A stretch of DNA of 64,000 nucleotides. Origin: Faecalibacterium sp. (GTDB taxonomy: Bacteria > Bacillota > Clostridia > Oscillospirales > Ruminococcaceae). The notes under the pieces were generated by a model that did no database searches, was not told where the DNA came from, and was given only the letters and a program-made list of their open reading frames with translations. Position 1 is the first letter of the stretch; each line of letters starts with the position of its first letter. The stretch is from assembly GCA_020025825.1 (NCBI GenBank), contig JAHHRL010000006.1, forward strand, positions 11,362 through 75,361, given 5' to 3'. Positions 33,355 to 42,117 of the stretch are shown here, piece after piece. The position numbers and the translations under genes were made by a program.

Positions 33355-34893
33355 ATGACTTACTCACAACTCTGTATCCTAATTACCATTCTGGTATATC
33401 TGGCCGGAATGTTGTGGATTGGCTTTATTTGCGGAAAAAAGTCTTCGGATACAGTAGGCGATTTTTATTTGGGCGGCCGTAAGTTAGGCCCGATTGTTAC
33501 GGCGATGAGTGCGGAAGCATCCGACATGAGTAGCTGGCTGCTAATGGGATTACCGGGCTTGGCTTACCTGTACGGTGTAACAAATGCAGGCTGGACGGCA
33601 ATCGGTTTAGCAGTTGGTACGTATGTTAACTGGCTGCTGGTAGCAAGACGCATTCGCTGCTATTCCCAGCATCTGGATGCTATCACGTTGCCGGATTTCT
33701 TTTCCAAACGTTACGGCGGTAATAAGTGGTTGAACGGTTTAGCAGCCATTATGATTGTGGTGTTTTTTATTCCGTACACAGCATCAGGTTTTGCAGCTTG
33801 CGGAAAATTGTTTGCAAGCCTGTTTGGCGTACCCTACCATGTGGCGCTGATTATAAGCTCCGTTGTAATTGTGGGATATTGTACTTTGGGCGGATTTTTG
33901 GCCGCTAGCCTGACCGACCTTGTACAGAGCGGAGTTATGACCATTGCAATTATTATCATTTTGGGCTTTGGTACTTATATGGCCGGCGGCTTAGATGCTG
34001 TTATTGCAAATGCACAAAACTTACCGGGTTTTCTTTCCTTGACAGAACAATATGTTCCGGGCTCCGGAGCAGAGCCGTATTCGGCATTGGCTATCTTCTC
34101 TGCGCTGGCTTGGGGTGTAGGCTATTTTGGTATGCCGCACATTTTGCTGCGCTTTATGGCAGTTAGCGACGCTGCAAAGTTAAAAATCTCCCGCCGCATT
34201 GCAAGTGTGTGGGTTGTTATTTCGCTTGCGGTTGCAGTTGCAATTGGTGTTATCGGTAATGCAATGTCAGCCGCAGGCGTAATCCCGCAGTTGTCGGGCG
34301 CAAATTCCGAAACCTTGGTCATCAATATTTCTTCGCTGCTAAGCAGATACGGAATTTTAGCAGCTATCATTGCAGGCGTTATTATTTCTGGTATTTTGGC
34401 GGCTACTATGTCTACTGCGGACTCGCAGCTGTTGGTAGCGTCGTCCAGCGTTTCGCAGGATTTGATGCAGGGCAGTTTTGGCATAAAGATTCCGGAAAAG
34501 AAATCCGTTTGGGTAGCCCGCATTACAGTGGTACTGATTGCCATGCTGGGTGTTGCTATTGCTTTTGACCCCAATAGCTCTATCTTTGAAATTGTTTCGT
34601 TTGCGTGGGCAGGCTTTGGCGCTACATTTGGCCCGGTTGTGCTGTTTTCGCTTTTCTGGAAGCGTGCTAATCATCAAGGCATTTTAGCAGGTATGCTGTC
34701 CGGCGCTGTGGTGATTTTCTTCTGGAAATATGTAGTGCGTCCGTTGGGTGGTGTATGGGATATTTACGAGCTGCTGCCCGCATTTGTACTGGCATCGGTC
34801 GCTATTGTGGTTGTAAGCCTGCTAACACCTGCACCCAGTAAACAGGTTCAGCAGGAGTTTGAGGAATATATGACCTTGACCAAAAATGTTTAA
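33355..34893 (+). CDS. Sodium/solute symporter, PutP-like
   Basis: 512 residues from ATG 33355 with AAGAAGGAGG upstream; an earlier in-frame start falls inside the leader. The protein is a 12-13 TM member of the SSS family: GDFYLGGRKLGPIVTAMSAE near the start, SSWLLMGLPGLAYLYG (typical PutP motif after TM1), PHILLRFMAV, and GILAATMSTADSQLLVASSS. It imports a solute, often proline, with Na+. Proline is the family default and is not proven here. Has its own promoter and leader and its own terminator, so it appears monocistronic. Confidence 0.85.
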   Translation: MTYSQLCILITILVYLAGMLWIGFICGKKSSDTVGDFYLGGRKLGPIVTAMSAEASDMSSWLLMGLPGLAYLYGVTNAGWTAIGLAVGTYVNWLLVARRIRCYSQHLDAITLPDFFSKRYGGNKWLNGLAAIMIVVFFIPYTASGFAACGKLFASLFGVPYHVALIISSVVIVGYCTLGGFLAASLTDLVQSGVMTIAIIIILGFGTYMAGGLDAVIANAQNLPGFLSLTEQYVPGSGAEPYSALAIFSALAWGVGYFGMPHILLRFMAVSDAAKLKISRRIASVWVVISLAVAVAIGVIGNAMSAAGVIPQLSGANSETLVINISSLLSRYGILAAIIAGVIISGILAATMSTADSQLLVASSSVSQDLMQGSFGIKIPEKKSVWVARITVVLIAMLGVAIAFDPNSSIFEIVSFAWAGFGATFGPVVLFSLFWKRANHQGILAGMLSGAVVIFFWKYVVRPLGGVWDIYELLPAFVLASVAIVVVSLLTPAPSKQVQQEFEEYMTLTKNV

Positions 34894-34921
34894 GGCATGT
34901 AACGCTGTACTAAGATAATAG

Positions 34922-34960
34922 AAAACCGACAGACCGTTTTAGCGGTTTGTCGGTTTTTTT
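34922..34960 (+). terminator. Terminator of putP-type gene
   Basis: AAAACCGACAGACCG / CGGTTTGTCGGTTTT with one G-T pair, then a T run; 28 bases after the stop. Confidence 0.92.
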
Positions 34961-35101
34961 ATGTAATACATTGGTTGTAAAGTAAGAGAATATACCATTG
35001 AATCGGTTGCTGGAAATTATATAGGGGTGGGGGGTATATGAAATAAATACTCGAATAAGTGCGAATAAACATAAAAAAGTGATAAAAATAGAATATACCC
35101 A

Positions 35102-35130
35102 TTGACGCAGTAGGAATTGTGTGCTACTAT
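35102..35130 (+). promoter_or_regulatory. csoR-copA promoter
   Basis: TTGACG (35102-35107), 17 bases, TACTAT (35125-35130). The copper operator starts five bases downstream, so bound CsoR would block the polymerase. Confidence 0.65.
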
Positions 35131-35134
35131 CTAA

Positions 35135-35151
35135 ATACCCCTAGGGGGTAT
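35135..35151 (+). promoter_or_regulatory. CsoR operator
   Basis: ATACCCCTAGGGGGTAT is a near-perfect palindrome of the type bound by CsoR repressors (TACCC...GGGTA). It lies at the expected transcription start of csoR-copA. Copper binding to CsoR would release it. A G-rich stretch at 35022-35037 (TAGGGGTGGGGGGTAT) may be a weak second site. Confidence 0.75.
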
Positions 35152-35167
35152 AAGCGGAGGTGAAACC

Positions 35168-35479
35168 ATGGCGGAGAAAAAAGATATGGTTTGCGAGTGC
35201 TGCAAAACAAAGCACCGTGAAGAAAAAGAGTATAAAGATTTGATTCGTCGCTTAAACCGTATTGAAGGCCAAGTACGGGGCGTACGCAATATGGTGGAAA
35301 CCGACCGGTATTGTGTGGATATCCTTACACAGGTGAGCGCTATTACTGCGGCGCTCAATGCTTTTAACAAGGAGCTGCTGAGCCAGCACATTAAAAGCTG
35401 TGTGGTGCACGATATTCAGAACGGAAAGCAGGAAACAGTGGACGAGCTGTGTGCAACCCTGCAAAAGTTGATGAAGTAA
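35168..35479 (+). CDS. csoR: CsoR-family copper-sensing repressor
   Basis: 103 residues, all-helical metal-sensing repressor. The Cu(I) ligands of true CsoR are in place: Cys49 (DRYCVDI), His74 and Cys78 (QHIKSC). The LIRRLNRIEGQVRGV stretch at 25-39 is the DNA-contact helix typical of the family. Extra N-terminal cysteines (VCECC) are outside the known site and could bind metal as well. It should repress its own operon through the palindrome at 35135-35151. copA follows after 12 bases. Confidence 0.92.
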   Translation: MAEKKDMVCECCKTKHREEKEYKDLIRRLNRIEGQVRGVRNMVETDRYCVDILTQVSAITAALNAFNKELLSQHIKSCVVHDIQNGKQETVDELCATLQKLMK

Positions 35480-35491
35480 GGAGGCGGAAGT

Positions 35492-38071
35492 ATGCAGAAA
35501 TTTTCTGTTACAGGTATGTCCTGCGCTGCCTGCAGCTCCCACGTGGAAAAGGCTGTGGCGGCGGTTCCGGGCGTAACCAGTGTTTCGGTCAGCTTGCTGA
35601 CAAATTCTATGGGTGTGGAGTTTAACGCTCCTGCCACGGAGCAAAGTATTTGCGAGGCGGTAGCAGCTGCCGGCTACGGTGCAAAACCGGAGTCCGCAAC
35701 ACAAACACCCTCTCCGGCAGCAGCACGAGATGCGCTGGAGGACCACGAAACACCTAAGATGATACGTCGATTGATTGCCAGCACGGTGCTGTTGATTCCG
35801 TTAATGTATGTGTCGATGGGCGTTGTTATGTGGGGCTGGCCTGCACCTGCAGGTTTTGCCCAAAACCCTATGGCAGTTGCATTATATCAATTGCTGCTGA
35901 CGGGTCTGGTTATGATTATTAACCAGAAGTTCTTTATTAGTGGATTTCAGGGGCTGATGCACAAAGCGCCTAATATGGACACATTGGTAGCAATGGGCAG
36001 CGCAGCTTCCTTTATATATAGTACGGCGGTTTTGTTCCAGATGGTTGATGCCGTGTGGAAGGGCGATGCTGCATTTGCAGCACATCGTATGCACGACCTG
36101 TATTTTGAATCGGCAGCCATGATTTTGACTCTGATTACTGTGGGCAAAACACTGGAAGCACGCAGTAAGGGCAAAACGACGAATGCCATTAAGAGCCTGA
36201 TGGACCTGGCCCCCAAGACTGCTTGTGTGCGTCGTGATGGCGAAGAAACCGTTGTTCCTGTAGAGCAGGTTCAGGTGGGCGACCTCTTTGTAGTACGTCC
36301 CGGCGAGAGTATCCCGGTAGACGGTGAGGTTGTAGAAGGCGAAAGCGCAGTGAATGAAGCTGCCTTGACCGGCGAGAGCCTGCCTGTGGATAAGGAAGTT
36401 GGCAGCTTGGTAAGCGCAGCTACCTTAAACCAGAACGGCTTTTTGGTTTGCCGTGCTACCCGAGTAGGCGGCGACACTACCCTTTCTCAGATTATTCGCA
36501 TGGTGGAAGACGCCTCTGCAACCAAAGCTCCTATTGCTAAAATTGCAGACCGTGTATCCGGTGTTTTTGTTCCGGTGGTTATCGGTATCGCGCTGGTTTC
36601 CTTTGCGGCATGGCTGCTGGCAGGCCAGACCTTTGGCTATGCGCTGGCACGTGGTATCAGCGTTTTGGTTATCAGCTGCCCCTGTGCATTGGGCTTGGCA
36701 ACACCTGTTGCTATCATGGTTGGCAGCGGTCAGGGTGCAAAGCACGGCATTTTGTTTAAGACGGCTGCCGTATTGGAAGCAGCCGGCAAGACGGATATTG
36801 TGGTACTGGATAAAACCGGTACGGTTACTGAGGGTAAACCCGGCGTAACGGATATTCTGCCTGCACAGGGCGTAGAGGAAAACCGCTTGTTGGAGCTGGC
36901 TGCTGCGCTGGAAGCAAAGAGCGAACACCCGTTGGCACGTGCAGTATGCGAAGAAACGACAAATCGTGAAATTGCAGTATTGGAAGCAGCGAGCTTTTCC
37001 GCACTGCCGGGCCATGGTGTACAGGGTCAGGTAGAGGGGAAAATCGCATTCGGCGGCAACGCAGCCTTAATGCAGGAAAAGGGCTTGCTGACAGACCGCT
37101 GGCAGGAACTGGGCGAAGCATTGTCCGAGCAAGGTAAAACTCCCTTGTATTTTGCATGGGATAATAAGCTGGTAGGCATTATAGCTGTAGCTGATGCGCT
37201 GAAGGCTGATAGTAAGGATGCCGTAGCACAGCTGAAGAATATGGGTGTGCACGTTGTAATGCTGACGGGTGATAACCGCCGCACTGCGGATGCAATTGGT
37301 AAGCAGGTTGGCGTAGACCACGTGATTGCTGATGTGCTGCCCGGCGATAAAGAAGCTGTTGTGCGTATGCTGTCTAAGTACGGTAAGGTTGCAATGGTAG
37401 GCGATGGCATTAACGATGCACCTGCGTTAACGCGTGCAGATGTTGGTATTGCAATTGGCGCCGGTGCTGACGTTGCCCTGGATGCAGCAGACGTAGTTTT
37501 GATGCGTTCTACCTTGATGGACGTGGCAGCCGCCATGCGTTTGTCCCGTCAGGTACTGCGCAATATCCACGAAAACCTGTTCTGGGCATTCTTCTATAAT
37601 ACAATTGGTATCCCAGTAGCAGCAGGCCTGCTGATTCCTATTTTTAATATTGCGCTGAACCCGATGCTGGGTGCAGCTGCCATGAGTTTGTCCAGCTTCT
37701 GCGTTGTAACAAATGCATTGCGTTTGAACTGGTTCGATTTGCGTGATACCCGTCATGATAATCGTAAAAAGGCGATTCCTGTACCGCAGTATCTGATTGA
37801 TTTGAAGCAGGAAGCACCTTGTAAATTACAAACCCCGGCACAACAGCCGGAAAATAATAATACGGAGGAAACTACTATGAAAACAATCCATATCGAAGGC
37901 ATGATGTGCATGCACTGTGTTGCTCACGTAAAGCAGGCTTTGGAGGCTCTGCAGCTGAAGGTTGACGTTGACTTGGAAAAGGGCATTGCAACTGTTACCG
38001 GCGATGCTACCGACGAAGCTCTGACTAAGGCTGTCGTTGATGCAGGTTATAAGGTAACCGGCATCGAATAA
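35492..38071 (+). CDS. copA: Copper-exporting P1B-type ATPase with C-terminal CopZ-like domain
   Basis: 859 residues. An N-terminal HMA domain (GMSCAAC, Cys11/Cys14) leads to the P-type core: TGES actuator loop, CPC metal site in transmembrane SCPCALGLATP near 395, DKTGT phosphorylation site near 439, and GDGIND. It pumps Cu(I) out of the cytosol at the expense of ATP. After the last membrane helices, residues about 796-859 form a second HMA domain (GMMCMHC, Cys806/Cys809) like the chaperone CopZ. HMA domains normally sit at the N-terminus, so a fused copZ at the C-terminus is unusual. Controlled by CsoR. Confidence 0.93.
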   Translation: MQKFSVTGMSCAACSSHVEKAVAAVPGVTSVSVSLLTNSMGVEFNAPATEQSICEAVAAAGYGAKPESATQTPSPAAARDALEDHETPKMIRRLIASTVLLIPLMYVSMGVVMWGWPAPAGFAQNPMAVALYQLLLTGLVMIINQKFFISGFQGLMHKAPNMDTLVAMGSAASFIYSTAVLFQMVDAVWKGDAAFAAHRMHDLYFESAAMILTLITVGKTLEARSKGKTTNAIKSLMDLAPKTACVRRDGEETVVPVEQVQVGDLFVVRPGESIPVDGEVVEGESAVNEAALTGESLPVDKEVGSLVSAATLNQNGFLVCRATRVGGDTTLSQIIRMVEDASATKAPIAKIADRVSGVFVPVVIGIALVSFAAWLLAGQTFGYALARGISVLVISCPCALGLATPVAIMVGSGQGAKHGILFKTAAVLEAAGKTDIVVLDKTGTVTEGKPGVTDILPAQGVEENRLLELAAALEAKSEHPLARAVCEETTNREIAVLEAASFSALPGHGVQGQVEGKIAFGGNAALMQEKGLLTDRWQELGEALSEQGKTPLYFAWDNKLVGIIAVADALKADSKDAVAQLKNMGVHVVMLTGDNRRTADAIGKQVGVDHVIADVLPGDKEAVVRMLSKYGKVAMVGDGINDAPALTRADVGIAIGAGADVALDAADVVLMRSTLMDVAAAMRLSRQVLRNIHENLFWAFFYNTIGIPVAAGLLIPIFNIALNPMLGAAAMSLSSFCVVTNALRLNWFDLRDTRHDNRKKAIPVPQYLIDLKQEAPCKLQTPAQQPENNNTEETTMKTIHIEGMMCMHCVAHVKQALEALQLKVDVDLEKGIATVTGDATDEALTKAVVDAGYKVTGIE
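37877..38071 (+). CDS. copZ: Possible independently translated CopZ chaperone inside copA
   Basis: In frame with copA, ATG 37877 is preceded at eight bases by GGAGG (37864-37868), an ideal ribosome site. Translation from it would give a 64-residue protein, MKTIHIEGMMCMHC onward, the size and motif of a CopZ copper chaperone that delivers Cu(I) to CopA. Both a fused and a free form could be made. The linker before it (AQQPENNNTEETT) is low complexity, fitting a former gene boundary whose stop codon was lost. Expression of the short form is inference. Confidence 0.5.
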   Translation: MKTIHIEGMMCMHCVAHVKQALEALQLKVDVDLEKGIATVTGDATDEALTKAVVDAGYKVTGIE

Positions 38072-38123
38072 GGCGTTTCAAGTTCAAATGTAGGAAACTT
38101 GCTTAGGCAAGAGCCTGTATAGA

Positions 38124-38168
38124 AAAAAGAGTGCCGATGGGATGTTATATCTCATCGGCACTCTTTTT
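38124..38168 (+). terminator. Bidirectional terminator after copA
   Basis: AAAAAGAGTGCCGATG / CATCGGCACTCTTTTT, 16 perfect pairs, with T runs on both strands. Ends csoR-copA and probably also the converging Fur-family transcript. Confidence 0.9.
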
Positions 38169-38258
38169 ATAATTTTTTGCTTCAAAGTGTTACAGAAAAG
38201 GCAGCGGGCAATACCGGCTGCAATAGCGGCACGATGTCGTGCAGCAGGCAGTTTTATA

Positions 38259-38690
38259 TTACTCTTTTTCCTTCTCTTTCAGGTCACGGCAGCGGGCACA
38301 AGTACCATACAAAATACTGCCATTGCATTCCAGAGAAAAGCCGTGGCTGGACATCAGGTGTTCACGGAATTCATCCATAAAGCCACAATCTAAATGATAG
38401 ATTTGCCCGCAGGATACACATTTAAGATGCAGATGCTGCTGGCAGTGGGCACCCTCGTCTACATACTGAAAAACAGCTTTTTCGCCCTTGTCCGCAACGT
38501 ATTTCATGATACGGTTTTCTGCGGTCAATTTATCCAAATACCGGTACACGGTGGTTGGGCTGGTAGGCAAATCTGCGTCGTCTAAGTACTGCAAAATATT
38601 AGCGGCGGATACTGCGTGGCGGCGATTCTCCTGCAAATAGCGCAAAATCAATTGTCGGGTCTTAGTGTTGTACCCATTACTCCGAGGCAT
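38259..38690 (-). CDS. Fur-family metalloregulator, probably zinc (Zur)
   Basis: 143 residues from ATG 38690 (AAAGGAG upstream); a further upstream ATG overlaps that site. Winged helix with SPTTVYRYLDKLTAEN as recognition helix, then the metal-rich HLHLKCVSCGQIYHLDC and a C-terminal CARC, giving the two CxxC pairs of the structural zinc site. Fur, Zur and PerR cannot be separated on these alone. The upstream, co-directional lipoprotein resembles Zur-controlled OB-fold proteins, which favours zinc. It lies 23 bases downstream of that gene. Confidence 0.85.
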   Translation of the reverse strand: MPRSNGYNTKTRQLILRYLQENRRHAVSAANILQYLDDADLPTSPTTVYRYLDKLTAENRIMKYVADKGEKAVFQYVDEGAHCQQHLHLKCVSCGQIYHLDCGFMDEFREHLMSSHGFSLECNGSILYGTCARCRDLKEKEKE

Positions 38691-38713
38691 AATACAGCTC
38701 CTTTTTCCAAGAA

Positions 38714-39304
38714 TCATTCAATATCTTCTATGTTTTCAACACCACGATGCTCATTATCAATTGTGACTTGCGCCTCATCCAACGCTAAGAAGGGGTAGCC
38801 GTCAACAGACACAATGCGTAAAATACCCTGTACGTCAATCCAGTCACCATCTTGGGCGGTAAAACCTTCCGGGGGCACAATTTGCAGTCCTAATAAGCCG
38901 GCATCTTCATCGTCGCAGTCAGGACCCAAGCGATATACAAAGTGGGTTGTGATGCCCAAGCCTTCCGGCTTTTCCATCAAATACATTCCCTGAATCCGCA
39001 CGCTTTTTTCAAGGTATAATTCTGGTGTTTGGGAAAGCTCATGTACTAGCTGCGCATAGTTTTCCTCTGTTACATTGATTAAGTTCGGGTCCGGGGTGGG
39101 GGTTGGTGCTTCGGGCGTCGCTGTAGGAGAAGGCACAGGTTCTTCCGAGGGCGCAGGCGTGGCAGCAACAGGCGTTGCAGTAGGGGTGGCAGTAGGCTGT
39201 GCGGTAGGTGCAGCCGAAGCGGCAGGCTCCTTGCCACAGCCTGCTAATAAAAGAACACTTACGATTAAAGCGGGCAGTAACCCTTTCGTATAAAACTTTT
39301 TCAT
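38714..39304 (-). CDS. Proline/threonine-rich lipoprotein with OB-like domain
   Basis: 196 residues. Signal peptide with lipobox LLAGC near residue 23, then a low-complexity linker of Pro/Thr/Ala/Glu (about 27-75) that would reach across the wall, then a compact domain (YLEKSVRIQGMYLMEKPE to VTIDNEHRG). The domain, with VRIQG and a GPDCDDEDAGLLGLQI motif, recalls the C-terminal part of TIGR03943-type (YcgQ-like) proteins, which some Firmicutes place under Zur with a permease partner. The permease is missing here. Likely anchored outside the membrane. Role in metal handling is inference. Confidence 0.65.
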   Translation of the reverse strand: MKKFYTKGLLPALIVSVLLLAGCGKEPAASAAPTAQPTATPTATPVAATPAPSEEPVPSPTATPEAPTPTPDPNLINVTEENYAQLVHELSQTPELYLEKSVRIQGMYLMEKPEGLGITTHFVYRLGPDCDDEDAGLLGLQIVPPEGFTAQDGDWIDVQGILRIVSVDGYPFLALDEAQVTIDNEHRGVENIEDIE

Positions 39305-39707
39305 ATTGTCTCCTTACTTTGTAAGAACGTGGTGATTCTTGCAGTTTGAGTATACCACAAACCGGAAATAGGAAATAGTGTGAAAAGATGGAAATTCTAT
39401 TAAATGATAGCAATAGGGTAGGAATAGCAGCTTGAAGAGAATAAAACTGGTTGATGTATAACAAATATCGCCCCAAAAAGGCAGAATAAGGGCGCTGATT
39501 GCAGTTTTGCTATAAGTGAAATGTAGATTTCTGGAAAAACTGTACTTTTAGTAGAAAAGTAAACGGTTGTCTTTTTTTTAGCATTTCATTACAGAATTTG
39601 TCTGGATTTTTGCAAAGTGCTGTGTTATAATCCTTGAACAGTGCAGATGAAGCACTGTGTAAAATTGAGTAAAAAGTAGTATATTTTGACGAATGGAGAA
39701 AACGATT
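39305..39707 (+). other. Intergenic region before FMN-binding genes
   Basis: 403 bases. On the minus strand TATACT (39349-39354) may be the -10 box of the lipoprotein gene. Toward the plus side there is a dyad TACTTTT-AGTAG-AAAAGTA (39543-39561), a T run, a promoter at 39603-39631 and a small hairpin CAGTGC/GCACTG at 39639-39657 in the leader of the FMN-binding gene. No open frame of note. Confidence 0.5.
39603..39631 (+). promoter_or_regulatory. Promoter of FMN-binding lipoprotein gene
   Basis: Perfect -10 TATAAT (39626-39631) with a weak -35 TGGATT (39603-39608) at 17 bases. About 75 bases before the gene. Confidence 0.45.
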
Positions 39708-40061
39708 ATGAAAAAGCGTATTGTTGCAATTGCATTGACTATGACTATGGCACTGTCTCTGGCAGCTTGTGGTTCTAACGGCGCAGCTGAGGGCACTACC
39801 GGCACCGGCACTGCTACCGGCTACAACGACGGCAAGGTTACTGTTACCCTGACTGTTAACGAGGGCAAGGTTGTTGACGCTAAGGTTGAAGGCGAAGAGC
39901 AGACCCCCGAAGTTGGCGGCAAGGCTATGGAAGAAATGGCTAATGCTATGATCGAGAGCGGCTCTATTGAGGTTGACACCGTTGCTGGTGCAACCATTAC
40001 TTCTGACGCTGTGCTGGAAGCTGCTGCAGCTGCTATGGAGAGCGCATCTGCTCAGAACTAA
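39708..40061 (+). CDS. Small exported FMN-binding lipoprotein
   Basis: 117 residues from ATG 39708 (GGAGAAA upstream). Signal peptide with lipobox SLAAC, a Gly/Thr linker, then one FMN_bind domain ending in DTVAGATITS, the motif in which ApbE-type transferases attach FMN to threonine. A protein this small would act as an outside one-electron or two-electron shuttle. It is almost a copy of the first 110 residues of the next gene, so the two arose by duplication. No ApbE gene lies in the window. Codon choice (GCT, GTT) suggests high expression. Confidence 0.85.
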   Translation: MKKRIVAIALTMTMALSLAACGSNGAAEGTTGTGTATGYNDGKVTVTLTVNEGKVVDAKVEGEEQTPEVGGKAMEEMANAMIESGSIEVDTVAGATITSDAVLEAAAAAMESASAQN

Positions 40062-40121
40062 TTTTTTGAACGGCTAACTGTTTCATTTAGCAGCTTGAAG
40101 TTAAGAAGGAGACTAAGGACC

Positions 40122-41987
40122 ATGAAGAAGCGCATTGTTTCGATTTTGCTGGCTACATCCATGATGCTGTCTCTGGCAGCCTGTGGCGCTGGCGCTAAGG
40201 GTACCACCGGTACCGGCACCGCTAAAGGTTATGGCGGTGAGATTTCCGTTACTCTGACTGTTGAGGATGGTGTTATCACTGAAGCTAAGGCCGAAGGTAA
40301 GGAAGAAACCGATACCGTCGGCGGTGCAGCTTTGGGTAAGTTGACCGAGGCCATGGTCGAGGGCAACACCATCGCAGTTGACACAATTGCAGGTGCAACT
40401 ATCACATCGAAAGGTGTGCTGGAAGCGGCTGCAGCTGCTTTGGAAGCAGCTGGTCTGACTGCAGATGATTTGAAGAAAAACGAAAATAATAACGCAGCAA
40501 CTGATGCTGTCTACGATGCTGACATTGTTGTTGTTGGTGCAGGCGGCGCAGGTATGACTGCTGCAATCACTGCTGCGGACGCAGGCAAAAAAGTTGTTAT
40601 TTTGGAAAGCCAGGCACTGGTAGGCGGTAACTCCAAGTTGGCTACCGGCGGCATGAATGCTGCGGATACCCCCAATCAGGACGCTAACGAGTTTGGCGAA
40701 GCAGCCGGCGTAGAAAAAGTGCTGGAAGCTGCTAAAAAGTATCAGGATAACGAAAAAATTACCGATTTGGCTAAGACTGTTTCGGAGCAGTGGGCTGCTT
40801 ATCAGGCAAAGCCTGAAGGCTACTTTGATTCTGTCGAGCTGATGGAGCTGGATACCTTGGTCGGCGGTAAGGGCATCAACAACCCTGCGCTGGTTGACGC
40901 TTTGTGTTCAAACAGTGCTGGCGCTATCGAATGGCTGAAGTCCATCAATATCGACCTGTCTCAGGTTGGTGCTTTTGGCGGCGCAGCTGTTAAGCGTATC
41001 CATAAGCCTGTTAATGACGAAGGCAAGACTGTTGCAGTTGGCTCTTACATGATTCCTCGTTTGGAGGAAAACTGCAAGTCTCGTGGTGTCGAGATTTTGA
41101 TGGAAACCACCGCTAAGGAAATTCTGGTAAACGACGGCGCTGTTGCAGGCGTTGTTGCTACCGGCAAAAACGGCGAAACGGTTACTGTGAATGCTAAGGC
41201 AGTTATCTTGGCTTCCGGCGGTTTTGGTTACAATTCCGAAATGGTTATTAAGCATGCTCCTCAGTTGGAGGGCTTTATGTCCACCAACGCTCCCGGTGCT
41301 ATGGGTCAGGGCATTGAAATGGCTGCCGCTATCGGCGCAAACACCGTTGATATGGACCAGATTCAGATTCACCCCACTGTTCAGTTCGATTCTGCATCTT
41401 TGATTACCGAGGGCCTGCGTGGTGACGGTGCTATTCTGGTCAACGCAGAGGGCAAGCGCTTCATTGATGAAGTTGGCACGCGTGACGTTGTTTCCGCAGC
41501 TGAAATTGCACAGCCCGGCGGATACAGCTGGCTGGTTGTGGACCAGGAGATGGTAGATAACTCTGCCGTTATCCAGGGCTATATCAAGAAGGGCTTTACC
41601 TTTACCGGTAAAACTATCGAAGAACTGGCAGCTGCCATCGAAGTTTCTCCCACTGCTTTGGCAGAAACTTTGAACAACTGGAACAGCTATGTTGAAGCTA
41701 AGAATGACCCCGAGTTTGGTCGTACCAGCTTTGTTAAGCAGTTGGCTGAGGGCCCCTACTATGCAATCAAGGTTACCGCTGGTGTTCACCACACCATGGG
41801 CGGCTTGGAAATCAACGATAAGACCGAAGTGCTGAACACTGAGGGCAAGGTGATTCCCGGCTTGTTTGCAGCTGGCGAGGTCACCGGCGGTGTCCACGGC
41901 GCAAACCGTTTGGGCGGCAACGCTGTTGCTGACTTTACCGTCTTTGGCCACATTGCAGGCGAAAGCGCAACCGCTTATGTTGGTTAA
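40122..41987 (+). CDS. Exported flavoprotein, FMN-binding plus fumarate-reductase-like FAD domain
   Basis: 621 residues from ATG 40122 (GAAGGAGA upstream). Lipobox SLAAC; FMN_bind domain at about 35-115 with DTIAGATITS; then a FAD_binding_2 domain from about 137 (DIVVVGAGGAGMTAAI, VGGNSKLATGG). Residues expected for fumarate/urocanate-type reductases are present: QIHPTVQF, FIDEVGTRDVVSAA (Arg of the TRD motif as proton donor) and GVHHTMGG with GANRLGGNA near the end. It probably reduces an enoate-type acceptor outside the membrane, with electrons from the FMN domain. The substrate (fumarate, urocanate, cinnamate or other) cannot be told. Confidence 0.87.
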   Translation: MKKRIVSILLATSMMLSLAACGAGAKGTTGTGTAKGYGGEISVTLTVEDGVITEAKAEGKEETDTVGGAALGKLTEAMVEGNTIAVDTIAGATITSKGVLEAAAAALEAAGLTADDLKKNENNNAATDAVYDADIVVVGAGGAGMTAAITAADAGKKVVILESQALVGGNSKLATGGMNAADTPNQDANEFGEAAGVEKVLEAAKKYQDNEKITDLAKTVSEQWAAYQAKPEGYFDSVELMELDTLVGGKGINNPALVDALCSNSAGAIEWLKSINIDLSQVGAFGGAAVKRIHKPVNDEGKTVAVGSYMIPRLEENCKSRGVEILMETTAKEILVNDGAVAGVVATGKNGETVTVNAKAVILASGGFGYNSEMVIKHAPQLEGFMSTNAPGAMGQGIEMAAAIGANTVDMDQIQIHPTVQFDSASLITEGLRGDGAILVNAEGKRFIDEVGTRDVVSAAEIAQPGGYSWLVVDQEMVDNSAVIQGYIKKGFTFTGKTIEELAAAIEVSPTALAETLNNWNSYVEAKNDPEFGRTSFVKQLAEGPYYAIKVTAGVHHTMGGLEINDKTEVLNTEGKVIPGLFAAGEVTGGVHGANRLGGNAVADFTVFGHIAGESATAYVG

Positions 41988-42012
41988 TTGGGCATAGCAT
42001 AAATAAGTAAAT

Positions 42013-42048
42013 GCGGCACCTGACGTATGTAGTCAGGTGCCGCTTTTT
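42013..42048 (+). terminator. Terminator after flavoprotein gene
   Basis: GCGGCACCTGAC / GTCAGGTGCCGC, 12 perfect pairs, followed by five T bases. Confidence 0.92.
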
Positions 42049-42117
42049 GTTGCTTTGCAGCTTTTACTTTGCTACACTTTACATAGCACCAAGTTTACAT
42101 AAGGGAGAGAAATATAT

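Noticed and set aside
35022..35037. Second CsoR operator
   Set aside because: G-rich, TAGGGGTGGGGGGTAT, but not palindromic; kept only as a remark.
40908..41951. 347-codon antisense frame in the flavoprotein gene
   Set aside because: Same cause: biased codons in the real gene leave the opposite strand free of stops.
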